In this document: positions 16,910-25,630 of the stretch, one piece after another
Layout: each line of letters starts with the position of its first letter
Numbering within the stretch: position 1 is the first letter of the stretch
Assembly (NCBI GenBank): GCA_963736975.1
Contig: CAVTQY010000001.1
Location: 2,232,001 to 2,296,000 of the forward strand
Reading direction: 5' to 3'
From: CAVTQY01 sp963736975
GTDB taxonomy: Bacteria; Pseudomonadota; Alphaproteobacteria; Acetobacterales; Acetobacteraceae
Length of the DNA stretch: 64,000 nt
Position numbers and translations under genes: made by a program
Notes under the pieces: generated by a model
What the model was told of the DNA's origin: nothing
Database searches by the model: none
What the model saw: the letters and a program-made list of their open reading frames with translations, nothing else

Positions 16910-17868
16910 CTACACCTGCATACGCGCCCGCAGTGTCTTCAAGCTGCCGCCCATCTTCACCGAGCCCGGCAACGGATGACCAACGATGTCCTCCGCAAGC
17001 TGCGCCACCTCGATCAGCCGGTCGAGATCAATCCCCGTCTCGATCCCCATCTCGTCCAGCATGAACACCAGGTCCTCGGTGCAAACATTGCCCGCGGCGC
17101 CCTTATGCGCTGCGAACGGACAGCCGCCCAGTCCCCCCACCGCGGCGTCGTAGATCGCCACGCCCATCTCCAGCCCGGCATAGGCGTTGGCAATGCCCAT
17201 GCCGCGCGTGTCGTGCAGGTGCAGCGCCAAAGTCAGTTCGGGAAACCGCTCGCGCACCTTCCCAACCAACTCCCGGATGGATTTCGGCGTCGCCCAGGCC
17301 ATCGTGTCGGCCAGCGAGACCACCGCCGGCCGCACGCCATGCGCGGCGCAGACGTCGAGCATCGTCTGGATCAGGTTGAGCACGCGCCCATGCGGCACCT
17401 CGCCCTCGAAATTGCAGCCGAACGCCGCCATGATCCCCGCGCGCTCGAATGGGATGCCGTGTTGTTTGTATAGCTCGATCGTTTCATGCGCCACGCGGAT
17501 GTTGTCCGTCATCGAGCGCTGCTGGTTACGCTGCAGGAAAGTCTCCGACGCGGTCAGCGAGAACCCACCCTTGATGTCCAGCCGTCCCGCCGCCAGCGCC
17601 CGCTGCAGTCCTTTCATATTCAACCACAGTGCGGTGTATTCCACTCCCGACTTGCGCCGGAACCCAGCTACCACTGCATCCGCGTCCGCCCATCCCGGCA
17701 CGCGTTCGGATTGACGAAGGAGGCGACCTGGATGTGGTTGACCCCTGTTTCGCTCAGCGCATCGATCAGCTCGATCTTGCGCGCGGTCGAGATCGGGCCT
17801 TTCTCGAACTGAAAGCCTTCGCGCGGGCCTTCCTCGTTGATCTGCACGCGCGTCGGGAAATCGGACAT
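16910..17868 (-). pseudogene. Hydroxymethylglutaryl-CoA lyase, frameshifted
   Basis: A DRE-TIM metallolyase of about 319 residues is split by one missing base near 17704. The N-terminal piece starts MSDFPTRVQINEEGPREGFQ and reaches VNHIQVASFVNPN. The second resumes with VPGWADADAVVAGF and contains LHLHDTRGMGIANAYAG, GGLGGCPFAA and GNVCTEDLVFML, the metal and catalytic cysteine regions of HMG-CoA lyase. Restoring a C in AACCGC gives NPNRVPGW, as in homologues. It would cleave HMG-CoA or a related 3-hydroxyacyl-CoA in leucine or branched-acid breakdown. The downstream part shows no further damage. Confidence 0.82.
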
Positions 17869-17925
17869 TTCCGGGTGCCCTCCGTGCCCTGGTGGCAAAC
17901 CCTTACCACAGGACGGCGAAGGACG

Positions 17926-19951
17926 TCAGAACACGGGGATCACGCTGTTGGCGTTGCCAGGCGCAAAGAAGCCCCATTTCTGATTATCGCCTCCATTCCA
18001 GCCGCCTGTGTGAAGCTCCGTTCCTTCGTTAATCGTGCCGCCCCAGGCGTCCCAGTTCTGCCCTGTGTCCCATTTCGGACGCACAGCATAGAAGTAGCCG
18101 CTGCCGCCCTCCTGGCCGCCAAGATTCCATTCGGAATGGTCATCGATCTGCTTTGGATCAACCAGCAGCACCGGGTCACGGTTGCCACCCGCGCGCGCCG
18201 CAAGCCCGGTCGCCTTGTTGATGAGTGCGAAAGTGAACCCGCTACGAACAACAAGAGACCATTGGACGCTGGGGTCCGCCTTGGCCTGATCGGGATCGCA
18301 CCGCTTCAACGTCAGACGGCCGTTCGGCGAAGCCGCCACTGCGAAGTTGGTGTTGGCACGCGGGCGGATATCGAACAGCAAGCCTCCATCCGGCACGAAG
18401 CGCCATTTCTGGTTCGAACCCACCGTTCCAGCCGCCGGTATGCACCGCCTGGCCCGGCGACGCGCCGCCGCCCCAGACATCCGCGTTCTGCCCGGAATCC
18501 CATTTCGGCCGCAGAGCGTGGTAATCGAGTCCCTCATCGCCGCCGAGATCCCAGCGCGCATGGTCGTTCGCCAGACCGGAACTCCAGGGCACCAGCAGGA
18601 TCGGATCAGTGTTCCCGCCCGCCTGCAGCGCGAGCGGCACGGCCTTATTGATGATACTGAACCCATTGTCGCCCCAGTCGTCGATCCGCCACAGCTCGGT
18701 ATCGTTGCCCGCAGTTGGTGGATCGATAATTGCTTTCCTTTGAGGATCCTTCGCATCGTAGGTCAAAACCATGCGCGGATCGGCCATCGACTTGATCCTG
18801 TTGTACACCGGGAGCTGATGCAGCCAGACAGTCGATCGGCCCCCGAAGGCGCCCGGACCATTGCCGTTTGTCGGACTGTCGTCGCCGCCGCTGGCGATGA
18901 GATTGGACGGGAGCTTGCTGGCCACCACGCCGGTGGCAATGGCGGCGCCGGCGCCGAGGATCGCGAAGCTGCCTAAGGTTGCGGCGCTGAGCAGACCTCC
19001 GATCAGGCCGACCGCCAGCTTTGGATTGGTGGCCATCCAGTCGAGGACTTTGACGTAGTCCCAGTCCCATGTGTTGAGATTGCTGCCGTCGAGATACGTG
19101 GCGCCGGTGAGACTGTTGGTCCATTGCGTCCCGAACCGGCCGCAGAAGGTGACCCAGTGCTGATCGGTCAGCGGCGCGCCATCGTCGCCGCGCCCGATCA
19201 GGATCAGTCCGCCGTTCTCGTACGGTTTCCACACGGCGTTCGGTTTCCGGTGCACGACATCGACAACATCAACGATCCCGGACTGTCCGCCGGTGACGAT
19301 CCAATCTTCCTCGTTCAGATTGATCGCGTTATATGACGCATGGCCATTCAGTGCCGACCGCACGATCGGATGCTCGCCGTCGGCCTCGTACTGTCCCGGC
19401 ACAAACCACGCTTTCGTTCCGTGCTGTTCATAGCCGACAGCGAGTATGCTATCGGGATCCGTGGCGAGGACGCGTACAGCGATGCTCTCGATGTCGCCTT
19501 GGTGCCGGCCGTAGTCGTTCAGGATGCAGCGGAAGTGGCTGCCCGACCGCAGCGCGTTGACGGTCTGCCCGCCCTGATAGGCGTAGAGAAAGAAATAGTT
19601 GATATCGATATACGGGCCATTGAACTGCAAGGCCACGTACATCGGTGCGTTGACTTGGCCGTTGACCGGTGCGGCCCCGGGATATTGGCGCGGGTCGATG
19701 TCCACATAAGTGCCGTCGGTCGTGTCGAACGGTCCGAGCCGCGACGGATCCCCCTGCAGAGGCACATTGAGGGCCGGGTTGCTGTGGCTGCGAAGCGTAG
19801 CATTCGTGAGAAGATGCTCGATGCTGCAGGGGAATGAGCGCTCGTCAGGGTGAAACGTGACCTGAGGCGCGAAGCGCAAGATATGGTCGGCTTTCAGCGG
19901 AGCAGTATAGCTCGGATCCGTGGGCGTCAGTGCGGCTGGCATCGCGGGCAT
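17926..19951 (-). pseudogene. Vps62-like/ricin-type beta-trefoil protein, frameshifted
   Basis: One protein of about 670 residues is split by an extra G near 18420; GGTGGTTCG restores GGSNQKWRF. Residues 1-240 resemble the Vps62/DUF946 domain: LRFAPQVTFHPDERSFPCSI near 27-46, INYFFLYAYQGG, GRHQGDIESIAVRV and ILAVGYEQHGTKAWF. A glycine/alanine-rich hydrophobic segment near 315-345 (GLIGGLLSAATLGSFAILGA) could insert in a membrane. The C-terminal 280 residues hold two beta-trefoil-like units with repeated QAGGNTDPILLV/RAGGNRDPVLLV and GGWNGG motifs and QKW endings. No signal peptide is obvious. A carbohydrate-binding, perhaps membrane-active, protein is inferred. Confidence 0.65.
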
Positions 19952-20021
19952 CCTTCGGTCGTGGGGCCGGATGCTCGTCCGGATCTGTTAACCAACAGTT
20001 AACGGTCCGTCTGGAGGCGCT

Positions 20022-20670
20022 CTACTCCTCCTGCGCGACCGGATTGCGCAGCACGCCGATGCCGCTGACCTCCACCTCGGCAACATCGCCATGCCTCATC
20101 CAGAGCGGCGGTGTCCTGTAGGCGCCACCCCCGCCGGTGGTCCCGGTCACGATCACATCGCCTTGCTCGAGTACGTGAGGGTCGAGATGTACTCGATCAA
20201 AGTTGGAATATCGAAGCAGAGGTCATCCACAGTCGCGCGTTGCACTTCTTCGGTGTTCAGCCGGGTCAGCAGCGTGGCGCGCGTGATGTCCCCGGTCTCG
20301 TCAGGTGTGACGATCCACGGACCGAACGCGCCCGAATGATAGAAATTCTTCCCTGGGGCGAACTGGCCGGAGTGGCGCTGCCACTCGCACCGACCCCTCA
20401 TTGTAGCAGGCGTACCGGCAATCACTTCTTGCGCGCGTTTTCGGCACGTGCCGGCAGCAGCTGCCCGATGATCACGGCCGGCTCGCCCTCGTAATCGTAA
20501 GTTTCCGAGGCTTTCGGCCGGATCAGCGTTTCGCCGTGGCCCACCTGGCTGTTGGCGAAGCGCGCGCAGATGATCCGCTTCGGCCGGCAACTCGCGCCCG
20601 CCATCCTTGATGTGGGTGACATAGTTCAATCCGACGCAGAGTATACAGAGCCGGCGCGTCTTCCCGAAGC
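20022..20670 (-). pseudogene. Fumarylacetoacetate hydrolase family protein, multiply frameshifted
   Basis: Fragments in all three minus frames assemble into an FAH-family protein: CVGLNYVTHIKDGG, ARFANSQVGHGETLIRP, YEGEPAVIIGQ, FAPGKNFYHSGAFGPWIVTP, CFDIPTLIEYISTLT, and a C-terminal QGDVIVTGTTGGGGAYRTPP to NPVAQEE before TAG 20022-20024. At least five single-base gaps or insertions occur, most at short runs (AAGGAAG read as AAGAAG, TACCTC read as TACTC). The N-terminal third of the family is absent. The enzyme would have cleaved a C-C bond in an acyl-pyruvate or related acid using a divalent metal. Confidence 0.7.
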
Positions 20671-20689
20671 GCCATCCCATCCTGTCGTG

Positions 20690-21039
20690 CTACCAAGTCG
20701 GCAAGCCAACTTTTGCAGTGCCGAACAGTTCGTCACCACCCCAACTGCATAACCGCGCCGCAAAGCCTGCCGAGCACGTCATTCACGTCCGCCCAGGGTT
20801 TGATCTCGGCATAACGCGAAGGCGAGTTCGCCGGATAAACGGCGCACCAACGCCGCGGCGGCTTCGCCGACCGGTTCTTCGTAAGTGCGAATATCGCCTG
20901 GTGCCGCAGGTTATCCGGAGGTATTCACCCCGCCAGAGACGCCCGCTTCCTCGTCCTTGGCGGCCCTGTTCTACAAGGTCCGGCTATCGAGCAACGCCGT
21001 CAGCAAGTCGAACAGCACGGCATCATAGCGCCGCGTCAT
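20690..21039 (-). pseudogene. HAD-superfamily hydrolase remnant
   Basis: From ATG 21039 the minus strand reads MTRRYDAVLFDLLTALLDS, the first HAD motif (DxL/D form), then TL with a TAG where TGG is expected. Later frames give EEAG, TYEEPVGEAAAALV and GVVTNCSALQKLACRLG, the second HAD motif. Nonsense substitutions (TGG to TAG, and Trp to Arg) accompany the frameshifts. The C-terminal half is missing, and the sequence runs straight into the FAH remnant. True decay is therefore more likely here than in the single-indel genes. Confidence 0.6.
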
Positions 21040-21059
21040 AGGCAGTATTTCAGGCTCGC

Positions 21060-21133
21060 TGGCTGGGGGACCTGGATTCGAACCAAGGCTGCCCGGTCCA
21101 GAGCCGGGAGTTCTACCGCTAAACTATCCCCCA
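21060..21133 (-). tRNA. tRNA-Gln (CTG)
   Basis: A cloverleaf on the minus strand has acceptor TGGGGGA (from 21133) paired with TCCCCCA (21070-21064). Discriminator G and an encoded CCA (21062-21060) follow. The anticodon stem is CCCGG/CCGGG with loop CTCTGGA, so the anticodon is CTG, reading CAG. The T arm is CTTGG-TTCGAAT-CCAGG. It lies just upstream of the HAD remnant. Confidence 0.93.
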
Positions 21134-21220
21134 AACCGCGACAGCTCGCAGATAGCACGCACCCCGCGGCCAGACAACTGGCCGGCTCGCGTTCCGCCCG
21201 CCCGCGCCCTAGGCTTCCCC

Positions 21221-21937
21221 ATGCCCGATTTCATCCCGGCACCCGCTTCACTGCCGCCAGGCACCCGCGTCTATGCAGTGGGCGACGTGCATGGCTGCCT
21301 CGACAAGCTCATCGCCGTGCACAACGCGATCGCTGAGGACCTTGCCGCACGCCCCATCGGCCGCGCGACCTTGGTCCATCTCGGGGATTACGTCGATCGT
21401 GGTCCGGACTCCGCCGGCGTGATCGACCTGCTCGCCGGGGGTAGGACGCCGGCCGGCTGCGATACCGTGAACCTTATGGGCAACCATGAGGACCTGATGC
21501 TCGCGGCACTCGCCGCAGGCACGCCGCGAGCTGTGCAGAGCTGGATGATGAATGGCGCTGCCAATTCGCTCCTCAGTTGGAGTATCCCCCGCTCTGCCGA
21601 ACCCAACTCCTGGCCGGACCGCCTGCCCCCGGCACATCTGGCCTTCCTGCGCTCTCTAGCCGCGAGCCACACAGTTGGCGGCTACATCTTCGTCCATGCC
21701 GGCCTGCGTCCCGGCATCCCGCTCGATCGCCAGGACCGTGAGGACCTGCTTTGGATCCGCGAGCCGTTCCTCTCGTCTCCCGCCGATTTCGGCGCCGTCG
21801 TCGTGCACGGGCACACGCCGCGCGCCAAGCCGGAAATCCGCCGAAACCGCATCGGCATCGATACCGGCGCGGTGATCGGCGGGATCCTGACCTGCGCGAT
21901 ATTGGAAGCCCACGGCGTGGCCTTCCTCAGCCGCTGA
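21221..21937 (+). CDS. PPP-family metallophosphoesterase (Ser/Thr protein phosphatase-like)
   Basis: This 238-residue cytoplasmic phosphatase has the complete bimetal motif set: VGDVHGCLDKL near 20, HLGDYVDRGPDSAGV near 58, LMGNHEDLML near 87, FVHAGLRPG near 158, and VVHGHTPRAKPEI near 200. It ends with NRIGIDTGAVIGG. The pattern matches small bacterial PPP enzymes (PrpA/ApaH-like). The target could be phosphoproteins or dinucleoside polyphosphates. It precedes the heptose-kinase-like gene by 56 bases on the same strand. Confidence 0.88.
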   Translation: MPDFIPAPASLPPGTRVYAVGDVHGCLDKLIAVHNAIAEDLAARPIGRATLVHLGDYVDRGPDSAGVIDLLAGGRTPAGCDTVNLMGNHEDLMLAALAAGTPRAVQSWMMNGAANSLLSWSIPRSAEPNSWPDRLPPAHLAFLRSLAASHTVGGYIFVHAGLRPGIPLDRQDREDLLWIREPFLSSPADFGAVVVHGHTPRAKPEIRRNRIGIDTGAVIGGILTCAILEAHGVAFLSR

Positions 21938-21993
21938 TGCTCGCCTCCGCATTTACTTGCCACGATGCCGGCCTGTTGTTAGGGCCTTGATCC

Positions 21994-23022
21994 ATGGATC
22001 AACTATCCCGGCCCGGACTTACCCCCGCAGCCCCCGACCCGGCTGCGGCACTCCGGCGTTTATCCCGGGCCAGCGTACTGGTGATCGGCGACGTCATGCT
22101 CGATCGCTCCATCCATGGTGAGGTCACACGGGTCGCCCAGGAATCACCTACCTCGATCCTGAGGGAGCAGCGCGAGGTGGCGACTCTCGGCGGGGCCGGC
22201 AACGTCGTGCGCCACCTCACCGCACTCGGCGCTGCCACGGCCTTTATCGCGGTGGTCGGCGACGACCCGGCTGGCTCGGATCTCACTGGCCTGATTGGCG
22301 GGCAGCCGAATGTCGAACCCTGGCTGCTGGTTGAAGGCGGCCGCACGACCACGGTGAAGACCCGCTATTTCGCCGCCGGCCGTCAGCTTCTGCGCGCCGA
22401 CCGCGAACAGACAACCCCGATCGGTGCCAAGCTGGCCGAGCGGATCCTGCGGATCGCCCGCGATGCCACGGCGGCGACCGGCGTCACCGTATTGTCCGAT
22501 TACGGCAAGGGCGTGCTCGCGGGCGAGTTGCCGCGACAGCTCGTCACGGCGGCACGCCAGGCCGACCGCAAATTGATTGTCGATCCCAGGGGTGGCCCCA
22601 AGGGCATCGATGTCTCGCCCTATGCCGGCGCCGATCTCATTATGCCTGATCGACAGGAGCTGGCTGCCGCGACGAATATGCCGACCGAATCCGAGGCCGA
22701 GGTGATTGCCGCAGCAACGACGCTGCGCGCCCGATACGGCTTCGAGGCTGTGTTGGTGACGTCGCCCGACAGCGAGCTGACCCTGATCGACTCAACCGGT
22801 GCCCAGCATTATCCCGCCGGGGTGAGCGCGATCGATCACCTGTTCGGCGCAGGTGACAGAGTGGCTGCGATCGTGGCGGCCGCACTCGCCGCTCGCATGG
22901 ATATTGCCGAGGCGACACGCCTCGCTGATGCCCTGCTGTGGCCGATCGATGCCGACAGCGAATTCGCGGTTCTGCTGGAGCCGGGCGCCGCACCCACGCT
23001 GCCCGTCACTCCACCCGCATAG
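21994..23022 (+). CDS. PfkB-family heptose-7-phosphate kinase (RfaE1/HldE N-domain-like)
   Basis: This 342-residue ribokinase-fold protein resembles the D-glycero-beta-D-manno-heptose-7-phosphate kinase half of HldE: VLVIGDVMLDRSIHGEVTRV near 28, PTSILREQREVATLGGAGNV near 50-70, LRADREQTTPI, VLSDYGKGVL and LIVDPRGGP. It has no C-terminal nucleotidyltransferase domain. The kinase signature near residue 280 is FGAGDRVAA rather than TGAGDTV: the aspartate base is kept, but neighbouring anion-hole residues differ. LIMPDRQE replaces the usual TPNRxE. Activity or specificity may be altered. An LPS-core role fits the GT9 gene further on. Confidence 0.75.
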   Translation: MDQLSRPGLTPAAPDPAAALRRLSRASVLVIGDVMLDRSIHGEVTRVAQESPTSILREQREVATLGGAGNVVRHLTALGAATAFIAVVGDDPAGSDLTGLIGGQPNVEPWLLVEGGRTTTVKTRYFAAGRQLLRADREQTTPIGAKLAERILRIARDATAATGVTVLSDYGKGVLAGELPRQLVTAARQADRKLIVDPRGGPKGIDVSPYAGADLIMPDRQELAAATNMPTESEAEVIAAATTLRARYGFEAVLVTSPDSELTLIDSTGAQHYPAGVSAIDHLFGAGDRVAAIVAAALAARMDIAEATRLADALLWPIDADSEFAVLLEPGAAPTLPVTPPA

Positions 23023-23113
23023 CTGCGCACAATTCAATGAAACTCGCCGGGTCCTGCGTTGCGGAAAGCCGCCCGGCTGCGATCAGCGCAAAGCGCTGCA
23101 ACAACGCGCGCAC

Positions 23114-23452
23114 TGAACGGTACCGGGTCCGGAGGCGGTTTGGTTTGAGTCAGGCCACCATAGGGAGCTCGTTCGGTTGTTCATAGTGCCGTGCTTCGGC
23201 TTCGGCGGGCGGGATGTTGCCGATAGGCTCGAGCAGACGCCGGTGATTGAACGAATGCACCCATTCGAGCGTGGCGAATTCCACGGCTTCAGCATTCCGC
23301 CAGGGGCCGCGCCGGTGGATCACCTCGGCCTCGAACAGCCCGTTGATGGTTTCCGGGAGAGCGTTGTCGTAGCTGTCGCCTACGCTGCCCACCGAGGGCT
23401 CGATCCCCGCCTCTGCCAGACGCTCGGTGTAGCGAGTTGAAACATATTGGCT
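23114..23452 (-). mobile_element. IS3-family transposase OrfB, 3' fragment with right end
   Basis: The minus strand encodes the last about 100 residues of an IS3-family DDE transposase: SQYVSTRYTERLAEAGIEPS, VGSVGDSYDNALPETINGLF, EVIHRRGPWRNAEAVEFATL, RLLEPIGNIPPAEAEA. The final E of the DDE triad is in PETING. The element's terminal sequence is probably TGAACGGTACCGGGTCCGG (from 23114). The 5' two thirds, including OrfA and the first two catalytic acids, are gone, so it is inactive. It abuts an IS30 fragment. Confidence 0.82.
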
Positions 23453-23636
23453 GGACTCAAATGGTTGTCGCAACACCTTGAAGGAGGAGTTGCGATGACG
23501 AGGCGCAGGCGGCGTTCGGATCGGTCTGGTCGGGCACCATTGTTATCACCAGGTCGCCCGGTGATGGCAGGACGAGATGAGCAGCGCCGGTTCTGGGCGG
23601 CGATCGCCATAGGGATGGCGAGTGAGGATGCTGCGG
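23453..23636 (+). mobile_element. IS30-family transposase, 5' fragment
   Basis: From ATG 23495 the plus strand reads MTRRRRRSDRSGRAPLLSPG then RPVMAGRDEQRRFWAAIAIG and SEDAAV, the N-terminus typical of IS30-family transposases. AAGGAGGAG precedes the ATG. The upstream CTCAAATGGTTGTCGCAACA probably belongs to the terminal inverted repeat. After about 47 residues the match stops abruptly at a junction with a methyltransferase remnant. No DDE domain remains. Confidence 0.7.
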
Positions 23637-24054
23637 TCCAAACTCGTCGGAAAGCGCATCCTGCATTTTGCGCCAGAGAAGATCGTGATGCCCCGGATGC
23701 GACATAACAGGCTGTATGAAGCCGCCGACCTGCACCAGCCTTGCGTCACGCATCGCGTGGACATCGCCCTGGGTGCCGCTGCCGGATGCGAGTTACGACA
23801 TGGTGATCGCGCATCGTGTACTGGAGCATATCGGCGACGATCGCCAGGCAATGAGGGAATTGTTCCGCCTGCTTGTTCCAGGCGGCGGTGCTGAGCGTGC
23901 CGATCAATGCGACACGACACGGCACTTATGAAAACCCGCCATCATCGATCCAGACGAGCGCTTCGCCCATTTCAGCGGCGAAGATCACGTGCGGTACTAT
24001 GGGCTCGATTTCGCCTACCGTCTGACAGAACGGGCTGCTGCGACGAATGGCTGA
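23637..24054 (+). pseudogene. Class I SAM-dependent methyltransferase remnant
   Basis: Three plus-strand frames give a methyltransferase C-terminal part: KLVGKRILHFAPEKIV, LYEAADLHQPCVTHRVDI, VPLPDASYDMVIAHRVLEHI, DDRQAMRELFRLLVPGG, VLSVPINATRHGTYENP, and DERFAHFSGEDHVRYYGLDF ending at TGA 24052-24054. The SAM-binding N-terminus is missing at the IS30 junction, and at least three single-base shifts follow. In the family, VLEH marks the end of the catalytic Rossmann core. It overlaps the 3' end of the convergent GT9 gene. Confidence 0.65.
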
Positions 24055-25147
24055 TCATCGCGCGGAAATAGAGCTTGCTTGCCCCGCGCGGGGGTCCGAT
24101 AGACCCCTGATCGGCACGAATGATATCGAGTACCGCTTCCGTGGTGATCCGCACCATGCCGGTCGCGATATCGCTTCGGCCACCCGGCGGCAGGATAGGC
24201 ACGATCGCGCTGCTGTGGTCGAACGGCTGTCTGGCGCCGAACAGGCCGTAGCTGCGGGTACCGACGGCGGCTGCCAGGTTCATCGCACCAGTATCGTTGC
24301 CAACGTAGAACTCTGCTTCGGCGAGGAGTCCCGCGAGTTCCGCCAGGTTCCAACCGAGCGCAATATGCATCCGATCCGCGCGACCGCCGAGACGCTCGCG
24401 GATTGCATCCGCCAGCGTGGCTTCCGCTGGACCGCCGATAATGACGAGGAGCGGCCAGCCGCTGTCGAGCAGGGCCGCCGCCAACGCCGCGAAGCGACCT
24501 TCGCCCCATTGTTTGTACGGCTCCGAGGTGGCGATCCCGATGGCGACGAACGGAGCGGCGGCATGCCCCAAACGCCGGCGCGAGAGGGCACGGGCGGCCG
24601 CCGTGATGGCCAGGCGCGGCTCGGGCTCCTGCGGGATGCCGGCCGCCGCGAGCCAAGCGGTCGCCTGCTCGTATGGATGCATGGCGAGCTGGGGCCCCGA
24701 AAGGAACGGTCCGCGATTCAACAGACGGCGTTGCCAGCCGAAGCCGTAACCGTAGCGGCGCGGGATGCCGCCAGCGAACAAGGCGGCCGCGAGCATCCGG
24801 CTGTGGTGCAGCAGGATCGCGGCATCAAACCGGCGGCGTCGTAATTCCTCGGTCAGCCGGACAAATCCGGCGATGCCGTCGTGGCGGCCGCGACCTTGCT
24901 CCGGGTTACGATCGAGCCAGACGACGTCCTGGATGATGGTCTCGCCTGAAAAGAGTTCGCCCGCCGCGGAACGCGGTTTTGCCACAAGAATGATGGGCCG
25001 ACGGACAAACCGGGCAATGGCGCGGATATGCGGCAGGTGCCAAGTCATGTCGCCGATACCAGGCAAGGGCTGCACCACCGCAATACGCTCTGCGTCCGGC
25101 GGAATGATAATCCCGGCTGCTTGCGTCAGGTTCGGGTTGTTGTCCAC
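23972..25147 (-). CDS. Glycosyltransferase family 9 (heptosyltransferase-like)
   Basis: This 391-residue GT-B enzyme resembles LPS heptosyltransferases. It has an N-terminal acceptor domain (VVQPLPGIGDMTWHLPHIRA near 24-43) and a C-terminal nucleotide-sugar domain (GIATSEPYKQWGEGRFAALA near 203, VIIGGPAE, FYVGNDTGAMNLAAAVGTRS near 290, GLFGARQPFDHS). The start is GTG 25147, with a weak ribosome site. The last about 40 residues are low-complexity and overlap the methyltransferase remnant, so the C-terminus may be an artificial extension. With the heptose kinase it suggests an LPS inner-core locus. Confidence 0.85.
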   Translation of the reverse strand: MDNNPNLTQAAGIIIPPDAERIAVVQPLPGIGDMTWHLPHIRAIARFVRRPIILVAKPRSAAGELFSGETIIQDVVWLDRNPEQGRGRHDGIAGFVRLTEELRRRRFDAAILLHHSRMLAAALFAGGIPRRYGYGFGWQRRLLNRGPFLSGPQLAMHPYEQATAWLAAAGIPQEPEPRLAITAAARALSRRRLGHAAAPFVAIGIATSEPYKQWGEGRFAALAAALLDSGWPLLVIIGGPAEATLADAIRERLGGRADRMHIALGWNLAELAGLLAEAEFYVGNDTGAMNLAAAVGTRSYGLFGARQPFDHSSAIVPILPPGGRSDIATGMVRITTEAVLDIIRADQGSIGPPRGASKLYFRAMISHSSQQPVLSDGRRNRAHSTARDLRR

Positions 25148-25191
25148 GCTTTCTTGGGCAGCCCTCAGTTCCGCGTAACGAGTGAGCCCGG

Positions 25192-25615
25192 TCAGTTGCC
25201 CTGCTGCATCGGCTTCTCGCAGTTGATCATCCAGGGCGTTCCGAAGCGGTCCGTCAACATGCCGAAGCGCCTGGCCCAGAAAGTCTCTTGTATAGGCATC
25301 CGCGCCGTCCCGCCTTCTTCCAGCGCGTGGAAAATGCGCTCGGCCTCCGCAGGTTCATCGACGCTGATACAGACAGAGAAGCCCGCCATCGGTTGGCGGA
25401 ACTGGCTCGGAGCATCCGAGCCCATCAATGTGTTGCCGCCGACCGTCAGGCGCGCATGCATGACTTGGTTGCGTGAGGCGGGGTCCGTCTGCTCGGCCAT
25501 GGGCAACTCGCCAAACTTCATCATGAAGAGGATCTTCGCGCCAAGCACCTTTTCATAGGACCCGGAACGCCGCCTCGCACTGGCCGTCGAAGGTCAGATA
25601 AGGGTTCATCTGCAT
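25192..25615 (-). pseudogene. VOC family protein (PhnB-like), frameshifted
   Basis: From ATG 25615 (GGAGAGAAC upstream) the minus strand begins MQMNPYLTFDGQCEAAFR, then an extra G at 25561-25563 shifts the frame. Removing it gives SYEKVLGAKILFMMKFGELP and onward to the end, about 140 residues. Typical PhnB/3-demethylubiquinone-like features are NQVMHARLTVGGNTLMGSD, GFSVCISVDEPAEAERIFHA and FWARRFGMLTDRFGTPWMIN. These cytoplasmic dimers are common and of mixed or unknown function. It follows the beta-propeller gene by 15 bases. Confidence 0.8.
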
Positions 25616-25630
25616 CGTTCTCTCCTCTCG

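Noticed and set aside
16976..17473. Plus-strand frame opposite HMG-CoA lyase
   Set aside because: It is antisense to a recognised enzyme whose motifs are in the other strand; no ribosome site.
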